Shown here in pieces: positions 6,680 through 14,553 of a stretch of DNA of 38,431 nucleotides. Each line of letters begins with the position of its first letter. Positions within the stretch are counted from its first letter, which is position 1. The stretch spans positions 1 to 38,431 of the forward strand of contig NZ_LWAF01000016.1 in NCBI RefSeq assembly GCF_001719065.1. Direction: 5' to 3'. The DNA comes from Fervidobacterium thailandense. GTDB taxonomy: Bacteria > Thermotogota > Thermotogae > Thermotogales > Fervidobacteriaceae. The notes below the pieces were generated by a model. It had not been told where the DNA came from, made no database searches, and saw only the letters and a program-made list of their open reading frames with translations. The position numbers and the translations under genes were made by a program.

Positions 6680-9235
6680 GTGCGCACCGATTCTTCAACC
6701 AACAACACATTTAAGAGCTTCATCTTCTTGTTGGTGATCTTAGTCTTACTTTTCTCGATTGCTTCAACGACTACCGCAGAAACGTACAAGGACGTGCCGG
6801 AAAACCACTGGGCGTACGAAGCTATCCAAATTTTGTCCCAGCTCGGTATCGTCGTTGGGTTTCCCGATGGTACGTTCCGAGGTAACGAATCCGTAACCAG
6901 GTACCAGATCGCGGTCCTTTTGTACCGGCTGTACAGCCTTCTTGACAGTCGAATCGAAACCTTAAAAACCCACGTTGAATCCTTGGAGCGTAAGTTTAAA
7001 CTCCCCTCAGCTCCTTCGCAACCCGGTGTGGAGCAATCTATTGCGCAGCTTAAACAAAACTACCAGCGTTTGGAGTCCGACCAGCGCGAACTGCGTACGA
7101 TGGTTACAAGCTTGGTAGAAAAACTAAAATCAACCGAGGGAGCACTAAAAGTGATCGAAGACGATCTTCGAAAGGTCGCACAGGAGTTGAACCAAAGGTA
7201 CGACAACATGAGAACACAGCTGGAGGAGTTGAGCTCAAAACTTAGAAATTTGAACGAATCGGTTGAGGTCCAAAGATCAATCATCGGAACTCTAAAGGAC
7301 GAATTAAGCCTTTTAACGGCAAACCTCGAATCGGTTGAACAGGTAAGGAGCGAGGTTGAAAAGGTTCTACAACAAATCACGGAATTCAACAAACGTCTGA
7401 GAGACATGGAAAGCTCCATAAAAGCTGTTGAGGAGGAAATTCAGCGTGATCGGATAACTGTGGAGGTTAAGCCCGAAAAACCGGAAGATTTGGAAGAGTA
7501 CGATCATGGAAAGTTCACGAACGAAATCAAGAAGCTCTGGGAAAAAATAGGCGACTTAAGTGCGAGAATCGGCTCGATAGAGTCTTCTCTTGCACATGTT
7601 CAACCCGAAAGAACCAACGAAGAGATAGAGCTAATCAAGAAAGAAATTACCACTTTAAAACAAGTTGTAGAGGTCCTTCTAACGACAAGCCAGTCTGATA
7701 CTGAAAGTAGGACTTCAGAAACTCCAGGCGTTACCACCGATTTTGGTAGCGTAATTGAGAGTATCAAAAGGCTCGAAGAGACCGTATCCGAGTTGTTGAA
7801 AAGTGCACGCCAACTCGTCACCAGGATCGAAAACGTAGAATCAAGACCACAAACAACGCAGGACCTTGAATCTTTAAGGTCAAAGTTGCGAGAACTGGAA
7901 ACGGAGATTCAGAAACGAGCAACCGTGAGCCAGTTCAACTCCTTGAATTTGAGCGTTCAGAAAGTTTTGAACTTGACATTACCGCTGATGGATGAAGTGG
8001 AAAACCTGAAAGCAAGACTCTCGGAGCTAAGAGAGAATCTGTCAGCGTTAGAAAGAAAGCTCAGCGAAATCCAAATATCCACCCAGCGTGCAGCAGTGGA
8101 AAAAATTAGTTCCCTGATACAACAAATTACCAGTTCCCAGGAGGATAAGATTAGTGCGCTAGCCCAAGCTGTGAAGGAGATGAGGGATGACTTGAACACG
8201 TTGAGAAAAGAAATTCAGAACCTTCACTCATCCCTCGAAAAAATCGAAAAATCGCCACTAAAACAGATCAGTCCGACGTCAGGTACACTTGACGTGCTCT
8301 ACAACTTCGAGTCTCTGGAAACTAATCTCAGAGAGATTACTCGAAAATTCGAAGAGCTCGCGGGAATTGTTGAAGCAACCGCCCTTGATTGTCAAAACGT
8401 CAAGGTTCAATTAACAGAGTACGGTGCGAGAATCGGAACCTTAGAACAAAAATCAATTCAGAACGCAAATTCGATAGCCGAAGTTATCAAAGCGGTTTCG
8501 GAACTCATCACGGAACAAAGGATACTCTTTGAACGGATTTCATCACTCGAGACACGGGTTTCTGGGGGCGAGAAAAAACTGGAAGCTATCGCAGTAGAGC
8601 TGGATAATCAACAAATTACATTTTCACGAAAAATAGAGGAGGAAAAGCTCAGAATCGACAAAGAATTGAGCATTGTGTACGAACATCTTCGCTCCTTGGA
8701 AAACACCAATAAGAACGTTCTTGAAAAGCTTCAAAATCACGATAATTCGCTTGCTGATCATCGAAATGTCTTGACCCAACTTCAGGATCTAACTTCGCTT
8801 CAATACGCCCGCGTGAATCAATATATCGGGATGCTTGAAAAGCGCATTGAAAGCAACGAACTCAGCGTGGAATCACTCAGAACGGAGACCAGGTCGGAAT
8901 TGGAAGCGCTGAAAAGGGACGTGGAAGTTTTAAAGCCCGTTCTTCAAACTCATGACGATAGACTAAGTATCCTTGAATCAACCACCTCCATGCTCTCAAA
9001 GAAGCTCGACTCACTCAACGTTGAAATGGACATCCAGAGGGAAACTGTTCGTAAAGAATTAAGTCGCGTAGAAGAAGAACTCAAGTCGGCGCAGGAAGTG
9101 AGAATAAACGATCTTGGAAAAGAACTGAATAAAAAAATTGAGACTCTCAAGACCGAGAACAGGAATCTGATGATTTGGGCGCTTGTAATTTCCCTCTTAG
9201 CCCTTGGACTTTCCATCTACGCGATTTTTAAATAA
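6680..9235 (+). CDS. Omp-alpha-like envelope anchor protein: SLH domain, long coiled coil, C-terminal membrane anchor
   Basis: The 851-residue protein has a signal peptide (residues 1-35, with core SFIFLLVILVLLFSIAST), one SLH module (about 37-90: YKDVPENHWAYEAI, GIVVGFPDGTFRGNESVTR), then roughly 730 residues of heptad-rich, charged coiled coil. It ends in a hydrophobic segment, NLMIWALVISLLALGLSIYAIFK. This architecture matches Omp-alpha of Thermotogae, a rod that spans the periplasm and ties the outer sheath ('toga') to the cell wall, with SLH on peptidoglycan or its polymers and the tail in the outer membrane. It is about twice as long as the roughly 400-residue Thermotoga version. The start is GTG at 6680, with CAAGGGGG upstream. 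It ends the plus-strand run before a strong terminator. Confidence 0.85.
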   Translation: MRTDSSTNNTFKSFIFLLVILVLLFSIASTTTAETYKDVPENHWAYEAIQILSQLGIVVGFPDGTFRGNESVTRYQIAVLLYRLYSLLDSRIETLKTHVESLERKFKLPSAPSQPGVEQSIAQLKQNYQRLESDQRELRTMVTSLVEKLKSTEGALKVIEDDLRKVAQELNQRYDNMRTQLEELSSKLRNLNESVEVQRSIIGTLKDELSLLTANLESVEQVRSEVEKVLQQITEFNKRLRDMESSIKAVEEEIQRDRITVEVKPEKPEDLEEYDHGKFTNEIKKLWEKIGDLSARIGSIESSLAHVQPERTNEEIELIKKEITTLKQVVEVLLTTSQSDTESRTSETPGVTTDFGSVIESIKRLEETVSELLKSARQLVTRIENVESRPQTTQDLESLRSKLRELETEIQKRATVSQFNSLNLSVQKVLNLTLPLMDEVENLKARLSELRENLSALERKLSEIQISTQRAAVEKISSLIQQITSSQEDKISALAQAVKEMRDDLNTLRKEIQNLHSSLEKIEKSPLKQISPTSGTLDVLYNFESLETNLREITRKFEELAGIVEATALDCQNVKVQLTEYGARIGTLEQKSIQNANSIAEVIKAVSELITEQRILFERISSLETRVSGGEKKLEAIAVELDNQQITFSRKIEEEKLRIDKELSIVYEHLRSLENTNKNVLEKLQNHDNSLADHRNVLTQLQDLTSLQYARVNQYIGMLEKRIESNELSVESLRTETRSELEALKRDVEVLKPVLQTHDDRLSILESTTSMLSKKLDSLNVEMDIQRETVRKELSRVEEELKSAQEVRINDLGKELNKKIETLKTENRNLMIWALVISLLALGLSIYAIFK

Positions 9236-9260
9236 AGAACCCAAAGAACCCAGAGAAAAA

Positions 9261-9286
9261 ACCCCCGCCAATCGGCGGGGATTTTT
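9261..9286. terminator. Bidirectional Rho-independent terminator
   Basis: CCCCGCC (9263-9269) and GGCGGGG (9274-9280) form a 7-bp GC stem with a four-base loop. ATTTTT follows on the plus strand, and six A residues (9256-9261) ahead of the stem give a T-tract on the minus strand. It separates convergent genes and can end both the omp-alpha and VWA transcripts. Confidence 0.9.
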
Positions 9287-9301
9287 AATCATGTTATTAA
9301 A

Positions 9302-10339
9302 TCAATAAGTTACGTTTTCCAACTTAAGGTACCTTTTATCTGCGCCTTTCGTGAAGAATACTTCGATAGTGTGAGTGGCAGATGGTGAATCGCTCTCAAA
9401 GACAATGATCCAAGACGAAGCAACGTACTCCACAATACCAAGCGCATTGAGATCAACATTTCCATACGAATCCGTGTACTTGATCAAACCTCCCGTCTTT
9501 TGACAAATCTCCCTCGGATCGTCCGGAACTGAAAAATTCGTCGCACCAGGATTGTACCAATCTGGTACAAACGCACCGTGCACAATAAAATAACCGATCA
9601 GGTGCGGGAGCATGGTTTCCTTCTTCCAGGTACTGACGGAAGAGCCATCGCCATTGTAGTGCGCGGGGGCATCGGTGATCAGAATAATGTGCCGCTGAGA
9701 GCCAGTGCGCCACGAAACCTCACGCGCAGCGAACATAATGGCATCATATGGATTCTCAGGAGTATCGTCTCCACCGTATGCACTGAGCGTTGCTACATAA
9801 TTCTTCGCGGTCTCGGGATCTGACAAATTAAGAAACCTTGGATCGTACTTTTTATCGTTGGATGGGACGTAATCGTCGAAGGGTACGATGGCTATCTTAA
9901 CGTCCATCCCACTTGATTTTAGCGCGTTTGCAAAACTTATGACGCTGTTTTTGACTCCGGTTATCGAATATCCCATACTCCCTGTAACATCAATAACTAC
10001 GGCAATATCGATCTTTTTCCTCGCAGTACTCTCTTTGTATAAAACAAAGCCTTGTTCTCTGTTATCCTCAAAAACTCTGAAGTGTTCAATAGTTGCATCC
10101 TCGACACCTGGTAGCGTTATCCTCACTTTGTTAAAATCAGGTACAGTTAATGGAACCAGGAGTCCACCCTTGTCAAGGACGCCGGAAATGTTCAATGTCG
10201 AATAACCGGAAGTATTTGGTTTAGTCGTCCCAGTTGGATCAGGCGGGATATTTAGTGGAACTCTTGGAATATCGGAACAGCTGTAAAGAAAGAGTAACGT
10301 TACAAGAATCGTGGATATTGCTATAAAAGTTTTCCTCAT
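9302..10339 (-). CDS. Von Willebrand factor A domain lipoprotein
   Basis: The 345-residue protein begins with a lipoprotein signal (MRKTFIAISTILVTLLFLYS, lipid-modified Cys21 followed by SD). A proline/threonine-rich linker leads to a VWA domain with MIDAS motif DVTGSMG (Asp117, Ser121), later ITDAP, and the acidic GGDDTPENPYDAI loop typical of VWA proteins with a metal-binding site. Such domains bind protein ligands through a divalent cation. As a surface or periplasmic lipoprotein it may act in adhesion or envelope assembly; the ligand is unknown. The ATG at 10339 has an excellent ribosome site (AAGGAGGTGA). It lies 14 bases after the upstream small outer-membrane-like gene, so the two are probably one operon that ends at the bidirectional terminator. 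Confidence 0.85.
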   Translation of the reverse strand: MRKTFIAISTILVTLLFLYSCSDIPRVPLNIPPDPTGTTKPNTSGYSTLNISGVLDKGGLLVPLTVPDFNKVRITLPGVEDATIEHFRVFEDNREQGFVLYKESTARKKIDIAVVIDVTGSMGYSITGVKNSVISFANALKSSGMDVKIAIVPFDDYVPSNDKKYDPRFLNLSDPETAKNYVATLSAYGGDDTPENPYDAIMFAAREVSWRTGSQRHIILITDAPAHYNGDGSSVSTWKKETMLPHLIGYFIVHGAFVPDWYNPGATNFSVPDDPREICQKTGGLIKYTDSYGNVDLNALGIVEYVASSWIIVFESDSPSATHTIEVFFTKGADKRYLKLENVTY

Positions 10340-10353
10340 TGTCCTTCACCTCC

Positions 10354-10836
10354 TTAGAACGATATGCCGGCACCGGCACTTAAAGCGAAGATACCGAACG
10401 TTTGGAAGGAAATAGTGAATGTGGTCATACCCTCAGCAAAAAAGAAGATTTCCTTGCCAAATTTTATCCCAAGTTTTGCATGAAACAGCTCGAACGAGTA
10501 CGGTGCGAAGCCGAAATTAACCAGATCGAGGAACAATATAGGTCCGGCTCCGGCGTACACGAGTATGTTGCTGAGAGGTATACCGAAGTACAGATACGGT
10601 GTCAGCTCCAGGAACTTGACACTGGACGGGTTCAAACTTCCAAGTTCATCGAAACTGCTCATCGCATAGTACGCTTCCAAGGCAATGGAAAGTCCTCCTT
10701 CGGGCGTACCAAACCGCGCACCGATGAATGGACGGTTCTTTCCACCAAGCTCTAATCCCAGCATCGCCGACAGATCGAAGCTAAAGATCGTGCAGGCGGC
10801 GAGGATTAAAACCATAGTCAGGTAAAACTTCTTCAT
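10354..10836 (-). CDS. Small exported protein, probable outer-membrane beta-barrel
   Basis: The 160-residue protein has a signal peptide (MKKFYLTMVLILAACTIFSF) and a mature part of alternating hydrophobic residues and glycines (LGLELGGKNRPFIGARFG, LELTPYLYFGIPL, VYAGAGPILFL). It ends in a terminal phenylalanine (AGAGISF), the usual last residue of outer-membrane barrels. The LAAC sequence within the signal also fits a lipobox, so a lipoprotein is possible. Start 10836 is chosen because GGAGGTG lies six bases upstream; a GTG at 10845 would fall inside that ribosome site. It is the first gene of a two-gene unit with the VWA lipoprotein. Function is otherwise unknown. Confidence 0.75.
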   Translation of the reverse strand: MKKFYLTMVLILAACTIFSFDLSAMLGLELGGKNRPFIGARFGTPEGGLSIALEAYYAMSSFDELGSLNPSSVKFLELTPYLYFGIPLSNILVYAGAGPILFLDLVNFGFAPYSFELFHAKLGIKFGKEIFFFAEGMTTFTISFQTFGIFALSAGAGISF

Positions 10837-10876
10837 GAAACTCACCTCCGAAATTTTAGTGTGGGAACAATAGCGG

Positions 10877-10904
10877 ATTTTAAACCGTTATAATTATTAG
10901 ACAA
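10877..10904 (-). promoter_or_regulatory. Candidate promoter for the barrel / VWA lipoprotein pair
   Basis: On the minus strand, TTGTCT (10899-10904) and TAAAAT (10877-10882) are separated by 16 bases. They lie about 40 bases upstream of the first gene. Both hexamers are only partial matches, and the region is AT-rich. Confidence 0.4.
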
Positions 10905-10941
10905 CCGAACTGTTCGTTTCGTTCAAAAAAAGATTCTCCTC

Positions 10942-10985
10942 TTGAAAATCCGAAAAATGCATGTGATAATCCTTCTCGAGGATTA
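10942..10985 (+). promoter_or_regulatory. Promoter with overlapping inverted repeat ahead of the first MFS gene
   Basis: TTGAAA (10942-10947), a 17-base spacer and GATAAT (10965-10970, preceded by TG) make a sigma-A promoter. A perfect inverted repeat, TAATCCT (10967-10973) / AGGATTA (10979-10985) around TCTCG, overlaps the -10 and the likely transcription start. That is where a repressor would block initiation. The transporter starts at 11028. Confidence 0.6.
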
Positions 10986-11027
10986 ACATTACTGTGCAGA
11001 ACCTTAGAAAGTATGGGAGGAAACGAG

Positions 11028-12218
11028 ATGTTTCACTTCTATCACCTGGTCTCCTTCTCTACGTCGATCATGGCTTATCTCTACTCAACGTTCATAAACT
11101 CCACCGCAGCCAGGATGGGGTTTAAATTCAGTCAGATCGGGCTTCTCAATCTTCTCTGGTCACTTACCTACGCGTTCTCGAGTATCACTCTTGGTCACTT
11201 GGGTGATAAGGTAGGATACAAGAGAGCAATGACATTTTTGTACGCTTACATGTTCTTCGTCTCTCTGTTCGGGCTCTTCACCACCAACGCTTCCCGTTTG
11301 GTACTCTTTGCACTACTTCAAGGTGCATTCTTTGGTGCGTTTTTCCCAGAAGTTGAAGGATTGCTTGCGAGGTCAGAACGCACGTTAGGTGTACAACCTC
11401 CGCTTATCACCAGTAGATTCACACTCTCCTGGAGCTCGGGAAACATCATTGGTGTGGCACTTGGCCCCCTCCTCACCGTGAGGGCGAAGTATCTTATTTT
11501 CGCTTACGGGCTGGCACTTTCACTGGTGCTGGTCTTCCTCATCATCAAAGATGAGAGGGAAAATGGGAAACTGATCGCTTTCGTGCCGAAAAGGAAGCTC
11601 CTTGCAAATCCGACGAGTAACACCTGGCACGTGCTCGATAAGCCGAATCTGATGAAATCGCTCAGGTTTCAGTACCGTGTAGTGCTCCTTCTTGCCGGGA
11701 TCGTGTACACAAGCGTACTCGCCCATTTTCCAAAGTACATTACGGAATCGGGTATAAGACTGGAAAAAGCAGGGTTCTTGATGGTTGGAGCCAACATCGG
11801 TGTGCTCGTGACCTTTTACTTCCTCCAGGTTTGGAAAAGCTGGGTGGGCAACGAACTCGTGAGTTCGATACTCTTACTCGTTGTTCCGATGACGGGAATT
11901 CTGTCTTTGATGGCGTCATCTCCCATTCTCACCTTCGTTACAGCGTTATTTGCCGGATTCACCTACGCAGTACCGTATACTTTCGCAATCTTTTACGGAC
12001 TCATGAGCGAGGAAGAGGGACATGGGAAGCAAGGAGCAATACACGAGATGGTGATCGGACTTCTCTTCGGATTTGGACCGTTCGTTGGAGGTTTCTTCTT
12101 TGAAAAGTTCGGTGGTAAGTTTGGGCTGGCCTGCCTGGCCATACTGATCAGCGTGATAGTGTACGCCACAATTATCTATTTGAACAGCAGAAGAAAAGGA
12201 TTGGCCGTTGGCGGTTGA
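11028..12218 (+). CDS. Major facilitator superfamily transporter
   Basis: The 396-residue protein is hydrophobic throughout and fits 12 transmembrane helices. The loop between helices 2 and 3 carries the MFS signature LGHLGDKVGYKRAM (motif A type, G-x-L-x-D-x-x-G-x-K). A hydrophilic central loop (about residues 165-215, KDERENGKLIAFVPKRK) divides two six-helix halves. ATG 11028 follows GGGAGG by seven bases; an ATG at 11013 lies just ahead of that ribosome site and is less likely. Substrate cannot be predicted; sugar or drug efflux are common roles. It converges on a second MFS gene with only three bases between stop codons. Confidence 0.88.
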   Translation: MFHFYHLVSFSTSIMAYLYSTFINSTAARMGFKFSQIGLLNLLWSLTYAFSSITLGHLGDKVGYKRAMTFLYAYMFFVSLFGLFTTNASRLVLFALLQGAFFGAFFPEVEGLLARSERTLGVQPPLITSRFTLSWSSGNIIGVALGPLLTVRAKYLIFAYGLALSLVLVFLIIKDERENGKLIAFVPKRKLLANPTSNTWHVLDKPNLMKSLRFQYRVVLLLAGIVYTSVLAHFPKYITESGIRLEKAGFLMVGANIGVLVTFYFLQVWKSWVGNELVSSILLLVVPMTGILSLMASSPILTFVTALFAGFTYAVPYTFAIFYGLMSEEEGHGKQGAIHEMVIGLLFGFGPFVGGFFFEKFGGKFGLACLAILISVIVYATIIYLNSRRKGLAVGG

Positions 12219-12221
12219 TTT

Positions 12222-13424
12222 CTAAGATCTGACGTTCTTGAGTAGTCTGAGCATTACAAACGCGTTCACAAAGTAGAAAATGGAACTCACGAGGAAGATG
12301 AGTGTGTAGCCCGAATTGTACTGGGTAAAGAAAGCAAACAACTCCGCCGAAAGTGCTCTCGATACGTTGTTCAAGAAGTTGTTCAACCCGTTTACCGAAG
12401 CGAGGATAGAAGTTGGCACTTGCGAGAAGACTGTTGATGAAAGTAGCGGACTAACCATGTTCATCACGGCAAACCGGAGCACGTAAACTGCGCTAAAAAC
12501 GATCGGTTCACGTGTAAAACTCAGAAACACTATCATGATCGGGACGACAACATAAGACATTATGAGAACACGCATCTCACCAAACCTTTTACCCAGTCGG
12601 TGAGAAAAGATAGCTCCCAAACCAGTGGCAAGTTGCGCAAGTGAAAGGATCGTACCTATGAGCGAAGGTTTAAAGTTGAAAAGGTCGTGAAATATGATGT
12701 TCCCAAAAGACACAAAAAGTCCCGCACCGAATCCCACGCTGATCGTCGAAAGGAAATAGTAAATTACGACCTTTCTGACGTTAGCTGGGACGGTCGTCCG
12801 AACTTGTTTCACATTCTCTTCGGTTCTGTGCGAAACATCACGATCCGCGAGGTTCAATTTAAAAACAGGGATTAGCGCAAAAAGCCTCACCAAACTCGAA
12901 AGGAGAACACTCAACTTCAAACCAAATAGCTCACCGAGAAATCCACCGACGAAATTTCCCACCGTTCCAGTGAGCATACCGATTCCGAAATTCAGTCCGA
13001 AGTACTTACTCCTCTCATCACGCTCGGTTTTCAGAACTAGAAGCGTTGACATCACCATCGCAGTCGCGGCCGAGAAACCACCGAAGAAAAAGGAACTTAC
13101 GTTCAGTGCCACCATCGAGCTACTCAAGACCCTGTACGTTCCGAAGAACACTCCGAGAAAGTGCGTGAAAACCAAGATAGCCCGTTTGTCAACCTTGTCA
13201 GATAAAAATCCGAAAAATAAACCGAGTAACGCACTACCCCACAAGCTGTTGGACGTTATACGCCCTACTGCACTGGTTGAAAACCCTACCGATTTCAGTA
13301 GTAGGTTAAAGAGCGTTCCGTAAATCCCCATCGCCAAACCATCTATCAATGTAAAACAGGTAATTAGTAGCGCCGAATTCGCTCTCCGCTTGTCATCACT
13401 TAGATGCCCGCTCCATCTGCGCAT
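12222..13424 (-). CDS. Major facilitator superfamily transporter (second, convergent)
   Basis: The 400-residue protein has 12 predicted membrane helices and the MFS motif A segment FGFLSDKVDKRAILVF in the first half, with a corresponding SHRLGKRFGEMRVLIMSY in the second. A polar central loop (NLADRDVSHRTEENVKQ) separates the halves. Start 13424 has GAGGAGGG upstream; an ATG 18 bases further out lies before the ribosome site. It converges on the other MFS gene with no room for a terminator, so the transcripts probably overlap. The two proteins resemble each other only in general architecture. Substrate unknown. Confidence 0.88.
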   Translation of the reverse strand: MRRWSGHLSDDKRRANSALLITCFTLIDGLAMGIYGTLFNLLLKSVGFSTSAVGRITSNSLWGSALLGLFFGFLSDKVDKRAILVFTHFLGVFFGTYRVLSSSMVALNVSSFFFGGFSAATAMVMSTLLVLKTERDERSKYFGLNFGIGMLTGTVGNFVGGFLGELFGLKLSVLLSSLVRLFALIPVFKLNLADRDVSHRTEENVKQVRTTVPANVRKVVIYYFLSTISVGFGAGLFVSFGNIIFHDLFNFKPSLIGTILSLAQLATGLGAIFSHRLGKRFGEMRVLIMSYVVVPIMIVFLSFTREPIVFSAVYVLRFAVMNMVSPLLSSTVFSQVPTSILASVNGLNNFLNNVSRALSAELFAFFTQYNSGYTLIFLVSSIFYFVNAFVMLRLLKNVRS

Positions 13425-13494
13425 TTGAGCCCTCCTCAACATCCTCGGAAATTATCACGCACAAAAAAGTTCGCACTTCTAACTTCCAAGAAAA

Positions 13495-13523
13495 ATTTTA
13501 CCATCAGCGAACACCACTGACAA
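13495..13523 (-). promoter_or_regulatory. Promoter for the second MFS gene
   Basis: On the minus strand, TTGTCA (13518-13523), a 17-base spacer and TAAAAT (13495-13500, preceded by TGG) form a good sigma-A promoter about 70 bases upstream of the start codon. It is divergent from the CIRCE promoter, which begins 35 bases away. Confidence 0.6.
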
Positions 13524-13557
13524 AAAAATTAAACGAATCTTCTCACAGGATTCTGAA

Positions 13558-13584
13558 TTATCACTCTTGACAGTTGAGTGCTAA
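13558..13584 (+). promoter_or_regulatory. CIRCE element (HrcA operator)
   Basis: TTATCACTC (13558-13566), nine bases, then GAGTGCTAA (13576-13584). The CIRCE consensus is TTAGCACTC-N9-GAGTGCTAA, so the right arm is perfect, the left has one mismatch, and the spacer is the canonical nine. HrcA binds CIRCE and represses heat-shock genes. The -35 hexamer of the downstream promoter lies within the spacer, so bound HrcA would exclude RNA polymerase. HrcA itself is not in the window. Confidence 0.88.
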
Positions 13585-13595
13585 TTAGGTATAAT
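13567..13595 (+). promoter_or_regulatory. Near-consensus sigma-A promoter of the KaiC-like / Clp operon
   Basis: TTGACA at 13567-13572 and TATAAT at 13590-13595 are both perfect hexamers with an optimal 17-base spacer. This would be very strong when not repressed, which is usual for a promoter under HrcA control. Confidence 0.9.
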
Positions 13596-13632
13596 ATTGT
13601 TGCAAGCTGGTGTGGGAAGGGGGGAAGTAGGT

Positions 13633-14520
13633 ATGGCAGAAAGGGTTGAAAAGAGCGAGGTTCAAAACAATCAGTCGGCTTACCAACAACAGTACCAGCC
13701 GCTCAAGGAAGCCGTTCTGGTCGGTAGTGAGACGATCCTGAGAGCCCCAAAACTTGTTGGCGTTCCAACCGGTGTTGAAGGGCTTGACGGATTGTTCTAC
13801 ACAACGGAAATGACGCAAGAAGGGCCACGGAAAGTTTCGTTGGGTGGGATTCCGAAGTACGGAATCTTCAACCTTACCGGAGTTTCCGATACGGGCAAAA
13901 GTCTAATAGCCGAACAATTTGCCGTTAAACAAGCTTCCCGAGGGGAAAGTGTCATTTTTGTCACAGTCGAATCACCCGCAGAATTCGTGGTCATGGGAAT
14001 AAAGCAACGTGCCCAGGCAATGGGTATCGATTTCGAAGAAATAAAGGACAAAATAATATTCATCGACGTTGCGTCATACTCTTCGCTTCGAGACAACCTG
14101 GCCGAGTTCTTCGCCACCCTGGCTTACGCTATCAAGACGTACAAGGCCGAGTACACTGTCGTAGACTCGATCACCGGGTTGTTCGAGGAGAGGGAAGTTG
14201 CGGCAAGAATCGTCGTTCGAAAGGTCTTTTCGTTCCTGAAGAAGTGGAAGCAAACGGCTCTGCTAATTTCCCAGAAGAGAAGCGGACACGAAGAGTTAAC
14301 GGCCGAGGCGGCTGGTGGATACGCGGTTGGGCACATCGTCGATGGCACGTTCGTCGTCGCGAAGGAGTTGGTCGACACACCTTACAAAGCGAAGATGTAC
14401 AAGGTCGAAGTAGGGGATGTTGTAAGGTTCTTCAGGATCGACGGTTGCAGACTCACCGGACACGATACGAAGTTGCACAGAATGGAGATAACCGAGACCG
14501 GATTAGTTAGAATTCTTTAA
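13633..14520 (+). CDS. KaiC/RecA-like ATPase
   Basis: The 295-residue protein has the RecA/KaiC core: PTGVEGLDGL (residues 45-54, the KaiC-type lead-in), Walker A GVSDTGKS (83-90), a glutamate in VTVESP (E113) at the position of the catalytic base in this superfamily, and Walker B YTVVDS (174-179). It lacks the lon-protease domain and zinc finger of RadA and the DNA-binding tail of RecA. An extra glutamine-rich N-terminus of 40 residues precedes the core. KaiC-like single-domain ATPases act in signalling or as assembly motors. The start at 13633 has GGAAGGGGGG upstream; earlier in-frame starts fall on the promoter. It is the first gene of the CIRCE operon, 33 bases before the next. Specific function unknown. 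Confidence 0.82.
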   Translation: MAERVEKSEVQNNQSAYQQQYQPLKEAVLVGSETILRAPKLVGVPTGVEGLDGLFYTTEMTQEGPRKVSLGGIPKYGIFNLTGVSDTGKSLIAEQFAVKQASRGESVIFVTVESPAEFVVMGIKQRAQAMGIDFEEIKDKIIFIDVASYSSLRDNLAEFFATLAYAIKTYKAEYTVVDSITGLFEEREVAARIVVRKVFSFLKKWKQTALLISQKRSGHEELTAEAAGGYAVGHIVDGTFVVAKELVDTPYKAKMYKVEVGDVVRFFRIDGCRLTGHDTKLHRMEITETGLVRIL

Positions 14521-14553
14521 TGGACAAGAAACGACAATAAAGGGGGGATACGC

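Noticed and set aside
7060-9216. Several long minus-strand open frames opposite omp-alpha
   Set aside because: They mirror the codon pattern of the coiled-coil gene, are Ser/Leu-rich and have no ribosome sites.
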